The notes beneath the pieces were generated by a model. That model ran no database searches, was not told the DNA's origin, and saw only the letters and a program-made list of their open reading frames with translations. Below, in pieces: positions 47,304 through 57,487 of a stretch of 64,000 bases of DNA (positions are counted from its first letter, which is position 1; each line of letters starts with the position of its first letter). The stretch spans positions 28,692,339 to 28,756,338 of the forward strand of contig NC_133284.1 of the NCBI RefSeq assembly GCF_005239225.2, given 5' to 3'. A program made the translations under genes and the position numbers. This stretch comes from Populus alba (Eukaryota > Streptophyta > Magnoliopsida > Malpighiales > Salicaceae).

Positions 47304-48231
47304 AATTTCATCAACATTAATGACAACTATCTAATTCTTTAACATATTATTTTACACTAGTTCTTACCATATTAACACATAAACACCAAAACCATAATTC
47401 TTCATTCTCTCTCTAGTATGGTCGGCCATATATGCCATTTCCCCCTAGGATTTATTTTTCATTAACATTAAATTTCACCTCCTAAACATTCATTCCTACA
47501 TGTTTAAGCATGTCTAACCACCAATTTACAAAATCTCTAATTTTTACACTTAAGAACCGTACTAACAATTAGACAAAATTAATGTTAGTTTTCCATTAAA
47601 CTCACTAAAACAAGTGTATAACTTCTTACCACAAACTAATTTGTCCTCCAAATGCTAGCCGAATGAGAATTTCCCAAGCTTTCACTTTCTTTTCTCACTT
47701 TCCTTACTTTCTCTCTCTAAAACCTTACTTACTCTACCAAAATCTCACTTAATCAATCCTAAAACATGGTTTTCCTAATAGATAATGTAAGATTTGGTGC
47801 ACTCTCATAAGATTTCTCACTTTTCCTCACACTTTTTTCTTTTTTCCTCACACTTTTCTTCCCCCAAATGGTCGGCCACACACACACATAAATATAGGAA
47901 ACAATTTTTAAAAATCCCTTTATATCCTTTCCTTTCAACCTTTTATTTTTCACGGTTATTACTAAGAATAAGTGAATTCAAATTTCATTAAAATTTATGT
48001 TACATGATTTTTTACTTGAAAAATTATTTTCATTTATTTTTTATCTTCATTTCTATATTTTGTATATTTCAGCTATTTTCCATAACTTATTTTTTTTTAT
48101 CAAAACCATACCTAAACATGTTGTTTTAATTTCTTCCATTTCTTTTCATCTCATGAGTTAATTATTCCTTTTACTCACTTATCATAGTGTTCCTTTCATT
48201 AATTTATGATTTTCTTCTGAAGGGTTTGCAC
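46535..48231. other. AT-rich, gene-free stretch, probably old repeats
   Basis: It begins with three imperfect copies of 'accaagt(a/g)ataattcacc' (46550-46620). It contains a (TA)n microsatellite at 47267-47300 and two 'ggtcggcca' words (47421 and 47872). No coding motif or LTR pair was recognised. Confidence 0.45.
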
Positions 48232-48727
48232 CTTGAGCCATGATACCAAGGAAAATTTTAACCCTACAATTAGAAAATGCCAGGAAATCTTGCAGCTAGA
48301 TAAGTCATTTCAATACCTTGAGGATGTCACCTATCTAAACGATCATTTTCACTTTTTTTTTTCTAACTTGGATAGATCATCTATAAGAATGAGATCATTT
48401 TGGGTAGGTCACTCATTAAAATGAGACCATTTTAGGTAGGTCTCATACCATTTTGAGTAGGTCACCCATGAAAATGAGACCACTCTTGGACAGGTCATAA
48501 TAAGAACCAAACCAACTTGGACAGGTTGCCCATAAAAATAGGATCAACTTGGGTAGATCACCCATTATAATTAGACCATCTTTTGATTTTTAAGGGTGTC
48601 AGATCCCTCCAATTAACTTAAGGGTGTGGGATGCCTTTTGTTTCAAACATTATTTTTCTTTACAAGCTTACTATACAAAATATTTTACAAGACTTTGTAC
48701 CGTAAGCATTGTAAAGATGAGAAAATT
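48232..48727 (+). repeat. 3' region of another Tat/Ogre-like element with hairpin units
   Basis: Units of 'tgggtaggtcacccat..aatgagaccat' type recur between 48370 and 48570, as in 34126-34400. In the unit at 48375-48396 GATC pairs with GATC. In those at 48407-48428 and 48460-48481 GGTC pairs with GACC, with a 14-base loop in each. It ends with 'gtaccgtaagcattgtaaagatgag', parallel to the purine tract and LTR start at 34698-34730. Confidence 0.7.
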
Positions 48728-49608
48728 ATTATAACTCAATTTTTTACCCTTATATTTGTACATGTTTTAAAAATTAGAAAACAAAATCCAAAAAATATGT
48801 CTTTTCAGTAATTTTAATCATTTTGTTATTTTCTTTATTATAAAAAAATAGTAGAAATAGAAAAATAGAAAAATAGAAAAATATGTGTATGCATGAATAA
48901 AAATAATATAAATTTACTGGTTTATTCACCAACACCGGAGTAGGGAATAAAATATTGGTTTAAGTTTATATTTATTTTTATTTATTTTATTTTATTTTTA
49001 TTTAGCAAGAAAAAAATATATGTGCTTGTATGAAAAATAAATTTATTTTTTATTTATTTATTTATTCACTGACTCCAGAGTCAGGAATAAAAACACTGAT
49101 TTAATTATTTTTTTGTTTTTTTATTTAACTACATAAAAAATAGAAAAATATGTGAATGCATAAATTTAGTTTATTTGTTTATTCACTAGCGTTAAAGTCA
49201 GGAATAAAAAAAATATTTATCTAAATTTATTTTATAGCTATGTAATAGCTACCAACGCTAGAGTTGGAATTATCCGTAGTTGAATATTCACTAACGTCAA
49301 AGTCAGGAATATTGTGAATAAATCATCAGAACGTAAAGCAATAAAAATTTAGCAATTTAAGACAAAAACAGCAATGCAGTTTGCCTTAGGCAGAACGTTT
49401 AAGGGGTGATAATATCTTTCATTTTACATAACCAGTCCCGAACTATAGAATCTCTGTTGACCAGTTAGGGTTCCTAGTGACCATAATACTAAGTGGCGAC
49501 TCCTCAAACAAGACATTTTCCTCTAAAAGAATAAGATGTCATAAATCTGTTCTTTTTCCATATTCAAGAGAATTTATTTTTAGGGCCAACACGATTTCGG
49601 GTGCGACA
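48728..49608 (+). mobile_element. 3' LTR (short form) of that Tat/Ogre-like element
   Basis: It starts near TTATAACTCAATTTTTTACCC and ends TCGGGTGCGACA at 49608. The end part, with 'agttagggttcctagtgacc' and 'aagtggcgactcc', matches the ends of the 28034 and 34724 LTRs. It contains three 'ttattcac(t/c)(a/g)(a/g)c...gagt(c/t)(a/g)gga(a/t)ta' segments around 48920, 49070 and 49190. No 5' partner was found. Confidence 0.65.
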
Positions 49609-49770
49609 ATATTTAGAACAAATCCAGTTGAAATTGCAAGAATTTAGAAAACAAAGACTAAATTGAAAAGAGACTGAATTGGAAAGATTTGATTTAGGGA
49701 TTAAATTGAGAGATAATTCAAGATTTAAAACCCTAATTTAATGAAATTGAAAAAATCAAAAGCCAATGGT
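49609..49770 (+). repeat. LTR-like fragment matching 20890-21060
   Basis: The shared order 'ccagttgaaatt(g)', 'aagaatttagaaaacaa' and 'gactaaattgaaaagagact' shows both derive from one repeat family. Confidence 0.65.
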
Positions 49771-49787
49771 GGTGGGTTTAATATATT

Positions 49788-49970
49788 GTCAAACTCATAT
49801 TTATTTAGACTCAACACATAGCTAAACCTAATGATATTTGATTTAATATCTTGTCAGACCTATATAAACTTGGGTTCAGTACATAGTTGAATCCAAGGAG
49901 ATTGGGTATGACATTTTATTAGACCCACGTATATTTGAACTTAACATATAACTGAATCTAAAGATATTAG
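49788..49970. repeat. Minisatellite, three ~64-bp units
   Basis: Units beginning 'caaactcatat', 'cagacctatat' and 'ttagacccacgtat' at about 49790, 49855 and 49919 each continue 'ttggg(t)tca..acata.(c)tgaa(t)c(c)taa'. It has the same period and similar words as 11194-11383 and 11665-11890. Confidence 0.75.
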
Positions 49971-50870
49971 TGATGAAAACAATGCAAGACCATGTCTCCT
50001 GAGCTTTTAAACAAATATACCAAAGATATATATGGATCCATCGTGTATATATATATGGAACAGAAATTCATCAAGTGATGATAAAAGAGAGAACTGCTAC
50101 GATCTAGGACAGTGTAATGCGCAGGGCAAAAGGAATCAATTGAAAGTAGGTGAAAACCTTCGAGAACAATTAAAGGTAGGAAACGGAAGAATTTGGTTTC
50201 CCCAAGCTGTGTTGTGAATCTTGTGTTTTTTACATCCCACAGTACGGGTATTTGACTTGTGTGTCGAACTAATCTGCCCAACTTCTCCTGTGTATAGCGT
50301 GAAGCTCATTTTCAAAGAGGATAATGATGCTTGGTTATAATATACGTCTATTTCTAATTTGAGAAAGTCCTGATACATGATGTTCAGGCTTTCACAATAC
50401 CAAGCTCAGCTAGGAACCTTTTTTTTTTTTTTTTTTTGCTATCGAGTTCAGCTAGGAACTGGTTAGCTAAAAGACTCTCTCCAATGTTTTTGTACAGCTG
50501 AAAGTGTAATGCAGACGGGTTTGTTGTCACAATATATACTTGTTTTATGGACTGGTGGAAAAGAGTTATGCTTAAGAAAATGCTTGTTTACGCCAAATGA
50601 TCTGTATCAGCATGAAAGGAAAAAAAAAATCATAATTTTTTATCTCTATATTAATTTGATCAGAAGATAATAAAGACCCAATTTTACATGAGATGATATT
50701 CAAATTAGGTTTGAAAGATAATGTTTAAGCCAATTTTATTACTTTTTTGAACTAATTTCAAATTTTATGTTATTTTTCTTATTTGATTTAAGGTTTTGAT
50801 TTCCCTATCTTATAAAATTCAATTTATGACCATTTAAGTAGTTTGTAAAACTTAAAAGAGACAGATTATT
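49971..50870. other. Intergenic sequence, no recognised gene
   Basis: Overlapping minus-strand ORFs of 104 and 80 codons (49967-50281 and 50136-50378) have a less AT-rich composition than the surroundings but match no family I know. A remnant of a host exon is possible. A 21-base T run is at 50419-50439. Confidence 0.35.
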
Positions 50871-50874
50871 ATCT

Positions 50875-51045
50875 TATATCCTGTTTGTTTTTATATTTTA
50901 AAAATATTTTTTAAAAAAATTTAATTTTTTTTTACTTCAAATTAATAATTTTTTGATGTGTTCAAATTATTTTGGTGTGTTAATATCAAAAATAATTTTT
51001 TAAAAATAAAAAAAATATTATTTTAATATATTTTTACGTGAAAAG
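50875..51045 (-). mobile_element. AT-rich MITE-like repeat, minus orientation
   Basis: Read on the minus strand it contains 'ttttatttttaaaaaattatttttgatatt', then 'cacaccaaaataatttga' and 'ttaatttgaagtaaaaaaaaattaaa'. The same order is found on the plus strand at 62660-62865. This ~170-200 bp near-palindromic repeat type is abundant in poplar. Confidence 0.6.
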
Positions 51046-51215
51046 TTACCACATCCACCGGCAGAGATAAAATTTCAATAATAGGGTAGTTATTGAGACT
51101 TTTTTCCATCAAAATTTCTACCTTTCTTTATGTGTATATTTTTTTTTTCTTATCAGGTAATAATGAAATTATATAGCAGATAAATTAATTAAGCTGCTGT
51201 CTACCACTTCTGCAT

Positions 51216-51223
51216 TATAAAAG
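51216..51223 (+). promoter_or_regulatory. Candidate TATA box of the first GRAS gene
   Basis: TATAAAAG stands in 'tgcattataaaagaggg', about 615 bases before the start codon. The distance is reasonable if the 5' UTR contains an intron. Confidence 0.45.
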
Positions 51224-51397
51224 AGGGTTATGTTCCCGGTCTCAAATTAAGCAGCTTCATTTGGCTTTATTAGTTACTATTCACAAACCAGATATCCAGT
51301 TTAAGCTATCTCTCTCTCTCTTTGATTTTTTCGTTTTCATGCAGAGAATGTTGATTCAAAGAAAGTTTCACGAACACTCAGCTGCTACTTCATTCGG

Positions 51398-51808
51398 GTA
51401 AAAAATAATAAGTTGCAAATTATTCATGATACCTGTTTGATGATCTTGCATTCTCTGTCATGCAATTGAGTCCTTTATTTTGCAACCCATGATTATGTGC
51501 CTGTGTAAGTTTCACATTTTTGTGATATGCATATACTAATGATATAGCAGTCTTTTTATCCGTTCCAGTTAACCAGATGACGGCCATTTCTCGGTAAAGC
51601 TTCAGCTGCGTGCAAAGAGCACTATATGAAGAAGCAGGAACAGCCCTAGCGCGTATGTGAACGAAGCTGTGAACAGAATACCTTCTCTTTGTTGACTTTT
51701 CTTGCCTGCTTCGTAGTGTACGTTTCAATATAAAAAATAAACACTGCCTAAAGATATATTCTCAACTCCTGACCTCAATATATAGTTCCTCCAAACTCAC
51801 ACGCCCAG
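51398..51808 (+). other. Possible 5' UTR intron of the first GRAS gene
   Basis: A candidate donor CGG|GTAAAA at 51398 and acceptor CGCCCAG|GAAAA ending at 51808 bound an AT-rich, ATG-containing stretch that would otherwise be an unusually long leader. SCL14-type GRAS genes often carry an intron just before a single coding exon. The donor is not a strong consensus. The minus-strand ORF at 51420-51728 lies wholly inside. Confidence 0.4.
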
Positions 51809-51831
51809 GAAAATTGACTCCGGCTCTAAAC

Positions 51832-53805
51832 ATGAATCCAGTTTTTGAAGATCCTACTGCTAACGCTGTTTTGAAGTACATCAGCCAGATTCTTATGGAA
51901 GAAGAGTCAGAGGAACAAACCTTTATTCCAATGGACTTCTCTCTTCGGGCTGCTGAAAGACCCTTTTCTGATATTCTCGCTCCGGAAGGTTCCTCATCAG
52001 ACGGTGAAGTATCTGATCCAAATCAAACTATAAATACCGTTACTACTTATTGTTGCGATTTTTATGGCTGTAACAACTCCATGAAAGCTAACAACATTGT
52101 TGCGTCTAGCTCCATATGCGACGGAGGAGCTCCGCCTGTTAACTACACCGTCCCGTTATGTTTGCAGGTCAATCCACCTCCATTTTTTCCACGAAGCGTT
52201 TTTCGAACTTTTCCTGGGCCGGTGGATTCTGTAAATGTAGCCCTCAAAGAGCGCCAATTGGAGGTGCTGTTTAGGGGAGGGACAGACGAGACTTGGAAAT
52301 TCCATCAACAGCCAAATGAGATGGTTGTTGATTTTGCTAACAACACAGTGACTCCAGTCATGGCGATCACAAAGGAAAGTAATTTGGATCACTCGGTTTG
52401 TGAGCTGATGGAAAGGCAGAATCATTACAGAGTGGAAACTGAGTTAGAACCGAGGATAAATAACCACACTTCAATTTATGCTGAAGAAGCTGCGCAATTT
52501 GGAATGTTTGCCGGGGTGTTTCCCTCTACTGGTGGAGATGGCGAGCCTGCTGGTTTCAACCTTAATGAAGCATTTCAAAGTGGTCCAGGTATGATATCTT
52601 ATCTAAAAGAACAATCAAAAGGATCCAATGATGGAGTGATCTGCAGGAAAAACAAAGTTAGGAGTAGGGAATTGGTTGATATGAGGACTCTTCTGATACA
52701 CTCTGCAGAAGCTGTAGCCGTGAATGATCACAGGACTGCAACTGAACTATTAACACAGATTAGGCAGCACTCTACTCCTTTTGGAGATGGATCCCAGAGG
52801 CTGGCCCATTGCTTTGCCAACGCTCTAGAGACTCGCATGGCTGGAACTGGAAGAGAGGTATATGCAACTCTTGCTGCAAAAAGGGTGACAGCCGCATGCA
52901 TATTAAAAGCTGGCAGACTATTTGTTTCAGCTTGCCCTTTCATGATTATGTCGAATTTCTTCGCAGCGCAAAATATCATGGACCTAGCGGAAAACGCAAC
53001 AAGGCTGCACATCATAGATTTTGGTATTCTCTATGGTTTCCCATGGCCTTCCTTAATTCGGCGTCTCTCAACAAGACCTAGTGGCCCTCCGGTGCTTTGC
53101 ATTACAGGGATAGAGTTTTCCCAGACTGGTTACGAGTCAGAAGCAGTACTTGAAGATATAGGGCGTTATCTGGCAAGTTATTGTGAGAAATTTAATGTCC
53201 CTTTCAATTATAATGCGATCTCACAAAAATGGGAAAATGTCCAACTCGAGGACCTCAAGATCGACAGAGATGAAGTAACTGTCGTTAGCAGTTTATACAG
53301 TTTCCAGCACCTCCTTGATGAGACGGTAGCCTTGAACTGTCAGCGGGATGCCGTTCTTGACTTGATTAAGAGGATTAATCCAGCCATCTTCATCCACGGG
53401 ATCATTAACGGGGCTTACAATTCTCCCTTCTTTGTTTCCCGTTTCCGGGAAGCCCTCTTCTACTACTCATCATTGTTTGATATGCTTGAAGCCAATACAA
53501 CCCGTGAAGATCCAGAGAGGATGGTGTTTGAGCAAGAGGTATTTGGAAAGGAGATCCTGAATATCATATCATGTGAAGGATGGGACCGACTTGAAAGGCC
53601 AGAGAAATACAAGCAGTGGCAGGCTAGGAACGTGAGGGCTGGGCTCCGACAGCTCCCACTGAAAGAAGGGATCATGCAGCAGGTGAGAGAACAAGTGAAG
53701 TCTAGTTATCACAAGGATTTTCTGATGGATCAGGACGGCCAGTGGATGCTTCAGGGATGGAAAGGCAGGGTTCTATTTGCCATTTCCTGCTGGAAATCTG
53801 CCTAA
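51832..53805 (+). CDS. GRAS transcription factor, SCL14/SCL33 (LISCL) type, gene 1
   Basis: The start is the ATG at 51832 (MNPVFEDP), giving 657 residues and a TAA stop. The longer frame from 51814 begins with TTG. Residues ~11-50 hold the LISCL N-terminal motif (VLKYISQILMEEE, then LRAAER), a likely transactivation segment. The GRAS domain covers ~283-657: leucine heptad region 1 with MRTLLIHSAEAV; LHIIDFGILYGFPWP (the VHIID motif, ~392); the second leucine-rich part; NPAIFIHG and FFVSRFREALF (PFYRE); RLER; and the SAW end with W-G-W. The protein should act in the nucleus, usually as a cofactor (for example with TGA factors, in stress detoxification, for Arabidopsis SCL14). Unusual: the HSAEA stretch replaces the usual CAQA, and the protein lacks the N-terminal ~80 residues of SCL14. 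A related gene follows at 60257. Confidence 0.93.
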   Translation: MNPVFEDPTANAVLKYISQILMEEESEEQTFIPMDFSLRAAERPFSDILAPEGSSSDGEVSDPNQTINTVTTYCCDFYGCNNSMKANNIVASSSICDGGAPPVNYTVPLCLQVNPPPFFPRSVFRTFPGPVDSVNVALKERQLEVLFRGGTDETWKFHQQPNEMVVDFANNTVTPVMAITKESNLDHSVCELMERQNHYRVETELEPRINNHTSIYAEEAAQFGMFAGVFPSTGGDGEPAGFNLNEAFQSGPGMISYLKEQSKGSNDGVICRKNKVRSRELVDMRTLLIHSAEAVAVNDHRTATELLTQIRQHSTPFGDGSQRLAHCFANALETRMAGTGREVYATLAAKRVTAACILKAGRLFVSACPFMIMSNFFAAQNIMDLAENATRLHIIDFGILYGFPWPSLIRRLSTRPSGPPVLCITGIEFSQTGYESEAVLEDIGRYLASYCEKFNVPFNYNAISQKWENVQLEDLKIDRDEVTVVSSLYSFQHLLDETVALNCQRDAVLDLIKRINPAIFIHGIINGAYNSPFFVSRFREALFYYSSLFDMLEANTTREDPERMVFEQEVFGKEILNIISCEGWDRLERPEKYKQWQARNVRAGLRQLPLKEGIMQQVREQVKSSYHKDFLMDQDGQWMLQGWKGRVLFAISCWKSA

Positions 53806-53913
53806 GTAGGACTTCCATTAGCAATCAATCCATCTTTACACAATTGGAGTTCTAATTCGCTATCGCTAACTTGTTTCAGACATATGCATTTATTGACCCT
53901 TTGTTACATACCG

Positions 53914-53919
53914 AATAAA
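53914..53919 (+). terminator. Candidate polyadenylation signal of the first GRAS gene
   Basis: AATAAA lies 109 bases after the stop codon. Plant signals are loose, so this is only a likely site. Confidence 0.4.
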
Positions 53920-54215
53920 ATTCTGTCTCGACAAGATTTGATCAGGTTGTCGTTTCGTGTTCTTGTAATTTATCTTTACACTGGATCGTATAGTTAGTAT
54001 TAATATTAATTTTGTAAAGTCATCTAATTAACTTGAGAAAAAGGGAAAAGTATTTGCCTAATAGCCTTAAGCAATTAGTATCTTGTTTCCCAGATACGGT
54101 AACGAGAAATGTAACAACAAATTTTCTGGGGCCTATAATCTAATATTTAAAGAGAACTCATGTAACATATCAAACACCTTAAACTTAAAAAATTTATTTA
54201 ATTTAATCATTTAAT

Positions 54216-54385
54216 AGGTGGCTCAGTGATAAAAACTTGAAACTAAAAGGTTTGGTACCTTTGTAGTTTCAAGTTTGACCATTGTGGTTGTTAATATAAT
54301 AACCACTAAACATTTACATAGACGTTAATTTCAAAGTCTATAAAATTAATTGAAGTATACGCAAGCTAATCCGGATATCTATTAT
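54216..54385 (+). mobile_element. tRNA-derived SINE (Salicaceae-type)
   Basis: It starts GGTGGCTCAGTGAT (an A-box-like polymerase III promoter) and has GTTTCAAGTTTGACC as a mutated B box 45 bases later. It continues 'ttgtggttg', 'gttaatttcaaagtc', 'acgcaagctaatccgga'. This matches my memory of a common Salicaceae SINE. Several CpG sites seem to have become TpG/CpA, so the copy is old. It lies 410 bases past the first GRAS stop codon. No clear target duplication was seen. Confidence 0.75.
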
Positions 54386-56310
54386 ATTAATAAATAAATT
54401 AAATTAATTTAGGGAAGCTGCAAGCCAACCTTAAGGATTTTAGCAGAAGGAAGAGAATTTTTTTATATTTTTATTTTTATCAATTATGAATGTTTTTTTT
54501 CTGAATTTAATATCATTTTCACTCAATCTTGAAATCTAAGCACCCATTTATTTGTATGAAAATAGCTTCATGGAAAACAATTTTCTAATGTCTGGGGGAC
54601 TTTGCAACACTAGTTAATGGAATTCGTTTTCCAAATCTACATCCAAAGTACGTAGGAAAAAAATGCTATAGAGGGGAGAAATATTTTTTAATTTAATAAA
54701 CCATGTATATACATGAGGAAAACACTTTCTTTAAACCCTCAAAACCAACATATACGTACCTCTTACAGAAATAGTATAACCAACATAAACACGAGCACAT
54801 ATATATAAAAAGTTAATACACAGGTTTTGTATTATGAAAAAAATACACTGTATATAAAACATAACATATAAAACGAAATTATTTTTCAATCTAAAATAAA
54901 TATCAAAATAAAATAACATTGTACATATATAACATAATCGAAAGTATACACCATATCTTTTTGAAATCTAAACAACACTATAAGTGTAAAAACTAATATA
55001 ACCAACGTAAATTAACCTTTATTTGAAACGGTATATTAAAAGATAATATAAAATTATTTATTAATTTTATTTAATTATTTATTAATTTTATTTAATTATT
55101 TAAATTTTTAGAATAAATTAGTTATATTATTATAATAAAAAAAATCCTAACATTTTTCCTCTCCTCAAACAAGAAAAATAAAACAGGATGCTCGATTAAA
55201 AACTCAGTTTTTTCTATAGTTTCAAAATAATAAATTTAGGGTCGATATCTAATTAATTAATATGCGATAGTCATATACCAAGTAAACTTATTATAGCAAG
55301 TTAATGCTACTGATTTAAACCATGTTAGGGAACAATTACAAATTTTGGATGACTGGTTTAGCAACTCATTAGTAACTAAATAATCTTAATCTAAGAATGA
55401 ATAATTCATTTATTTCAATTTAAAAACCTCATCGATTTTTGAGATACCTTCCAAAATTCTCAACGCAAGATCATTCATTTTGAATTTAATAACTTAAATT
55501 TAACAAAAAAAAAAAAGTAATAAAAAACATGAGCGAAATTATTCTTCGCAGCATAGCAATCTTTGAACGGGATGCTTGCCCTCAACACTGAAAAAAGAGA
55601 GGAGGGGCACATGGTCAACAATGGTTAAAGCTTTGAAAATAAGTTCAAAGAAATATCTTGTCAGTTGTCACAGCCATGTTCTAGGTATTTTAGAGGTCTA
55701 ATTAAAGCCAGAATAGTGAAAGCTCCATGAGAGGTGAGATGAATCTGGTGTATCATGACAAATCACCTGACATTATGGTTTTTGATTGAAGGAAAACGGG
55801 CTTCCATTATTGTTGATCATGCTAGCTCTTGGAATCGAGGGTCCCCGTCTAGCTGGTAGGCCAGCAACCCCATTGCTTCACAAACACAATCATGGTGGCT
55901 AATTTTCTATTTTGATGGCTTAAAACAAATGGAATAAATCTGACCTTCAATTATGACAGAGAGTGAGTTCACGTCAAAAGCAAATCAATACCACGGGCCA
56001 GACTCCAGAGAGGGAGGTGACGACGACATGGAGGCGAGGATGAGTTGGAGACTGGCGGCTTCGGTCATTCTGAGATTGTTAGGCAGTTGATGCCTATTGA
56101 CACGTCACAAGAAGCGAGTTGTGAAAACTGAAAACACCGAAAGCCGACAGTGAACAATATCATTCACTCGGTTGCATTCTCAACACAAGAGGAATGGTTT
56201 TTCAATCATTTCTGTTTTCCATATTCTTGGTCGTAGCTCTACTTTTGTTATTTCTTTTACTACTATTTTCAGCTCAGAAATTTTAAGAAATCGTGAATCG
56301 TGCTACGAGA
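54386..56310. other. Intergenic AT-rich sequence between the GRAS genes
   Basis: No gene was recognised. A short duplicated 'tttattaattttatttaattatt' word occurs at 55058-55100. A less AT-rich island at 56000-56115, with an ATG-led run of ~16 codons (MEARMSWRLAAS), stands out but has no partner. Confidence 0.5.
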
Positions 56311-56951
56311 TCCTGACGAACCCAAATAGTTAAAGGGAAAAGTTTGGGTTAGATAATTAATTAATCTCTTAATTTTAATAAGTTTATTCATTTTTTCTAA
56401 TCAAGATAGTTGGTAACTTGTACCTGGTATCTGACAAGTTAAGGTGGCTGGTATCTATATAAGATATTTTTTATTAGAAGTAAGGACTTTCGGATGTTTA
56501 AGAAAATATCTTTTTATAGAGAGAAAATACAATAATATTTTAGAGAGATACACTCTATATCTTGAAAAACGTTGAGAATGAAAAGGTTGTGAACCTGGAA
56601 TTTGAAGGATTTATTGGCTTTTTATAGCCTATAAATCTTGTTCTTTTATGAAAATAAAGGGTTGAAGAGTCATTTCATTCCTGTGATTTTTTGAATTGTA
56701 TTCCACTCAAAATAATATGTATTGGATCAATATAAAATATTGAGGGACCCATGTGGAGATCTTGAAAAATTATTAAAGAAATGTTGAGCTCAGAGCAAGT
56801 TGCTTAAGCCTATTAAGGGTGGAAAATGGGTTCAGGCACACTACCCAAGACAGATGATTTGAGATCTAGTTATTTAAAATTAAAAACAAAAAAGAAGAAG
56901 AAAAAGATTGGGTTGTTAAGGGTTTTAAGCCTGTTAAATTTGTGTTTATTA
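56311..56951 (-). mobile_element. 3' LTR of a second minus-strand gypsy-type element
   Basis: It follows the order of 17277-18088, including 'taagttaaggtggctggta', 'attggctttttatagcc' and 'tgttaaatttg.gtttatta'. The minus-strand purine tract ACTTGGGGGCT at 56952-56964 directly adjoins its inner end. The partner LTR is at 58995-59583. Confidence 0.7.
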
Positions 56952-57129
56952 ATAGCCCCCAAGTTTTTTGTAATATTGAAACGTAAAGACTTATAAAAAT
57001 ACTCGGTTACAATGATAACTTCCTCGAATTTTTTTCAAATAAGAAAAAGGGTGGAAAATTCAGGTAATAAACTGAAAAGCCCATGTGTAAGGGTATGCAC
57101 CATGGTTGAAAAAACAATTCTAATACATA

Positions 57130-57487
57130 AAGGGACTCATACTTAGAAAATTTTTCAAAAAGATAAAGTGAAATCATAAAGGAATATATTTTTATAATTT
57201 TTTTCTAACAGGTGAAGAAATATGTTAAGGAAGAGCTTATACTTAGAAAACATTAAGTGGTTGAAAGAACCTAAAGAAGATGAGCCTATACTTGAAAAAA
57301 ATTTATAAACAGTTGAAGGAAATCCAATTAGAATGAGTCTATACTTAGAAAATTTTTCTAAAAGGTTAAAGGGAACCTTTGAAAGGTGAAGCTCATACTT
57401 GAAAAAAATTTAAATGCCTAAGGGGATCCAAATAAAGGTGAGCCTACACTTAAAAAATTTATAACTTGCTAAAGAAAACTCAAATGA
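57130..57487. repeat. Array B: ~50-55-bp units with 'gagcctatacttagaaaattt'
   Basis: Units start near 57140, 57230, 57275, 57330, 57385 and 57440. Each reads 'gagcc.atacttagaaaa.ttt.taa..ggttgaa.ggaac'. Two further units of the same sequence lie on the other side of array A at 58368-58460. Confidence 0.7.

Noticed and set aside
49967..50378. Minus-strand ORFs of 104 and 80 codons as a host gene
   Set aside because: No recognisable domain, overlapping frames and no supporting splice sites or promoter; kept only as a possible remnant.
51420..51728. 102-codon minus-strand ORF upstream of the first GRAS gene
   Set aside because: It lies within the probable leader intron, opposite to the gene, with no known domain.
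52156..53675. ORFs on both strands overlapping the first GRAS gene
   Set aside because: They are shadows of the GRAS coding frame; the same applies to minus-strand ORFs at 60270-62197 in the second gene.
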